DNA of 64,000 nt. Origin: Panulirus ornatus (Eukaryota; Arthropoda; Malacostraca; Decapoda; Palinuridae). The notes beneath the pieces are model-generated. The model was not told the origin of the DNA. It did no database searches and saw only the letters and a program-made list of their open reading frames with translations. The position numbers and the translations under genes are program-made. Below, piece after piece: positions 62,046 through 64,000 of the stretch. Location: the NCBI RefSeq assembly GCF_036320965.1, contig NC_092238.1, positions 25,991,903 through 26,055,902 of the forward strand, in the 5' to 3' direction. Numbering within the stretch: position 1 is the stretch's first letter; each line of letters opens with the position of its first letter.

Positions 62046-63014
62046 GAGCAGGTACGCTTTTACGCTGATAAGCATATCCTCCATGTTTCACTTGGCCTCG
62101 GTCGGTCCTTTTCGAGGTTTTTCGCTCTTCTTCACCAGTGGTAACACCTCTTAACGTTTCTCCGTGTTTCGAAACGTTTCGTGAAACTTCGTCTGGTTTC
62201 CGTACATTTCCCACACCTCCTCGTGTTGTGACGTGCTTCGATCTGGACTAACCTTCAAATCTTTCTCCATTTTATCTTTCATCTAATTATACATTTATTT
62301 ATCGTATTACAGCTTGGATTATGACATTATAAACCTGTCTCACTACATCTCCACAGGACGTATGACGTCTCTAGCATTTCCCTGTATGTCTGATGGTCTG
62401 CCAGTATGCCAGTTCCTGTCTGTAGCAGTTTATGTTTACCTAAAAGTTCTTATAGACTAGGACACATGTGAACACGTCTAGTCGCGCTGCTCACATCTTC
62501 GTATCTTCTCACAACGTGGATTGAATCCCCCGTCAACACGTCTCGTTTGGACACGAATTGATCCTAAATGTCTTAATATATATATCAGCCCATCTCTTCA
62601 CGTCTGCTGTACATCACGTCCCAGAAATCCACTGTTTAAGTGGAAAGAAAAAGATATGTTTGAGTTTGAGCGAATATCGTGAAAAATATGGGATCAAATG
62701 AGTGTTATTCCTACTGTGGTGAAAATATATTCTTTTAAGTCAAGTGATGGATGCGAACTGCAATATATGGTTCCATCAGAGTTGCTGTGGATGGAATGGG
62801 CCCTTTCATGACGTCATGAGGGTTTTACTACCTGATTGGCCAATCGCTCGCGGGAACGAACCGTCGAAGAATGTTAAAGCCTTGATGGTCCAGGGAAATA
62901 GTGGTCACATTTTCCCCTGATATCTTTTTTTTTTCTTTCTTTTTCTTTTTGCGTCATCTTGCGCTTCCGACACGCAAGGGAGGGAAAGGAAGAGTTGAAA
63001 GGGAAGCGTGGACT

Positions 63015-63015
<1 letters not shown>
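62046..63015. other. Unannotated sequence
   Basis: No gene recognised. Repeated gtttcg phrases at 62100-62210 are low complexity. Confidence 0.45.

Positions 63016-63091
<76 letters not shown>
63016..63091. repeat. (GA)n microsatellite
   Basis: About 37 GA units. Confidence 0.97.
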
Positions 63092-63094
<3 letters not shown>

Positions 63095-63175
63095 GAAGAA
63101 AAGGGAAAACAATAAGAACAATTATTGGGATAGACGGGGACTGAGGAATATAGATGACGATGAAAACTTAGCGTC

Positions 63176-63442
63176 ACCACGACGCCATCCCCAACACACC
63201 ACGATGCCATCCCCAACACACCACGATGTCATCCCCAACACACCACGATGCCATCCCCAACACACCACGATGCCATCCCCAACACACCACGATGCCATCC
63301 CCAACACACTACGATGCCATCCCCAACACACCACGATGCCATCCCCAACACACCACGATGTCATCCCCAACACACCAGGATGCCATCCCCAACACACCAG
63401 GATGCCATCCCCAACACACCAAGATGCCATCCCCAACACACC
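63176..63442. repeat. 22-bp minisatellite, ~12 copies
   Basis: The unit is close to acgatgccatccccaacaca plus cc, with gatgcc/gatgtc and cacgat/caggat variants. Confidence 0.96.
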
Positions 63443-63736
63443 ACACTACACATGACCTAGGAGATCACCTCCCTCCATAACCAGCCTCACAAAGATATCA
63501 ATCCCCAACACAGCATCAGTGGGCGTGTAGACACAGCACAGCCGGTGGGGAATTGAAGCCAGCATTACTGAGAATAAGTGTATTTGCTGATGCTTAACCC
63601 GCCTCGTGTACCCGGCTCTCAATGCTATATTTACCTCATATTACGATATGCAGTACAGTATTTGGTTCTGATATCTAGCTTTGAATTTTTACCCCCCGTT
63701 TATTTCTCTTTGTTGCTAGTTAATTATATGTCCACG

Positions 63737-63737
<1 letters not shown>
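63443..63737. other. Unannotated sequence
   Basis: Nothing recognised. Confidence 0.45.

Positions 63738-63804
<67 letters not shown>
63738..63804. repeat. (CT)n microsatellite
   Basis: About 33 CT units. Confidence 0.97.
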
Positions 63805-63809
<5 letters not shown>

Positions 63810-63851
63810 CCTTGGGGTCATGTGTTCCGTGTGGTTCATGTTTCTCTGTGT

Positions 63852-63854
<3 letters not shown>

Positions 63855-63940
<86 letters not shown>
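63855..63940. repeat. (CT)n microsatellite
   Basis: About 42 CT units, separated from the previous CT array by 50 bp of unique sequence. Confidence 0.97.
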
Positions 63941-63943
<3 letters not shown>

Positions 63944-64000
63944 GCATGAACCCTTTGGTCTGTGTGGTCTGCAATCACCGACCAGGGAACCACACGACCG

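Overview
The window looks like intergenic DNA from a large, repeat-rich animal genome. I think a decapod crustacean (lobster, crab or shrimp type) is most likely. The grounds are the extreme density of (AG)n, (AT)n and (AC)n arrays, the many 20-70 bp minisatellites, and several non-LTR retrotransposon families of a kind I associate with decapods. The species call is inference from recollection, not from a search. I see no bacterial operon, no rRNA gene, no intact tRNA gene and no host protein-coding gene or exon that I can support. Most long open frames here are translations of simple repeats.

The one well preserved coding sequence is the reverse transcriptase of a LINE (called LINE-A here) on the minus strand at 11986-13368, with its 3' UTR at 11782-11985. 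The next upstream part of the same element lies beside it in the opposite orientation (13386-13770, plus strand). This is the layout expected of a 5' inversion (twin priming). Other LINE-A pieces are at 5931-6316 (-), 30180-30512 (+), 47177-47550 (+), 52745-53085 (+), 57966-58119 (+) and 61330-61470 (+). A short non-autonomous element of about 230 bp (SINE-B) is present at 26281-26513 (+), 35009-35240 (-), 36420-36649 (-), 47025-47143 (+, truncated) and 61078-61275 (+, old). Its last ~60 bp resemble the LINE-A 3' end, including a small hairpin, which suggests that LINE-A mobilises SINE-B. Copies of both repeatedly sit inside (AT)n, and one SINE-B sits inside (ATT)n, with the same repeat unit on both sides.

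Older retrotransposon remains are decayed reverse transcriptases at 9213-10525 (-), 25490-26262 (-) and about 50240-50480 (-, tentative), two CR1/Jockey-type C-terminal remnants at 48100-48600 (-) and 52240-52680 (-), and two tRNA-like SINE candidates at 47624-47750 (-) and 58830-59060 (-).

The rest is tandem repeat and unannotated sequence. There are about 27 (AG)n/(CT)n arrays of mostly 60-90 bp, about 20 (AT)n arrays, about a dozen (AC)n arrays, a 430 bp TTC/CTG tract, and more than 20 minisatellites (units 10-70 bp). A 51 bp-arm palindrome lies at 3727-3872. By region: 0-9 kb is microsatellites, minisatellites and one LINE-A tail; 9-14 kb is LINE remains; 14-25 kb is minisatellite-rich; 25-37 kb is mixed LINE/SINE and microsatellites; 37-46 kb is mostly unannotated with microsatellites; 47-53 kb is a retroelement cluster plus a 22 bp satellite; 53-64 kb is mostly unannotated with old SINE/LINE tails and a 22 bp satellite near the right end.
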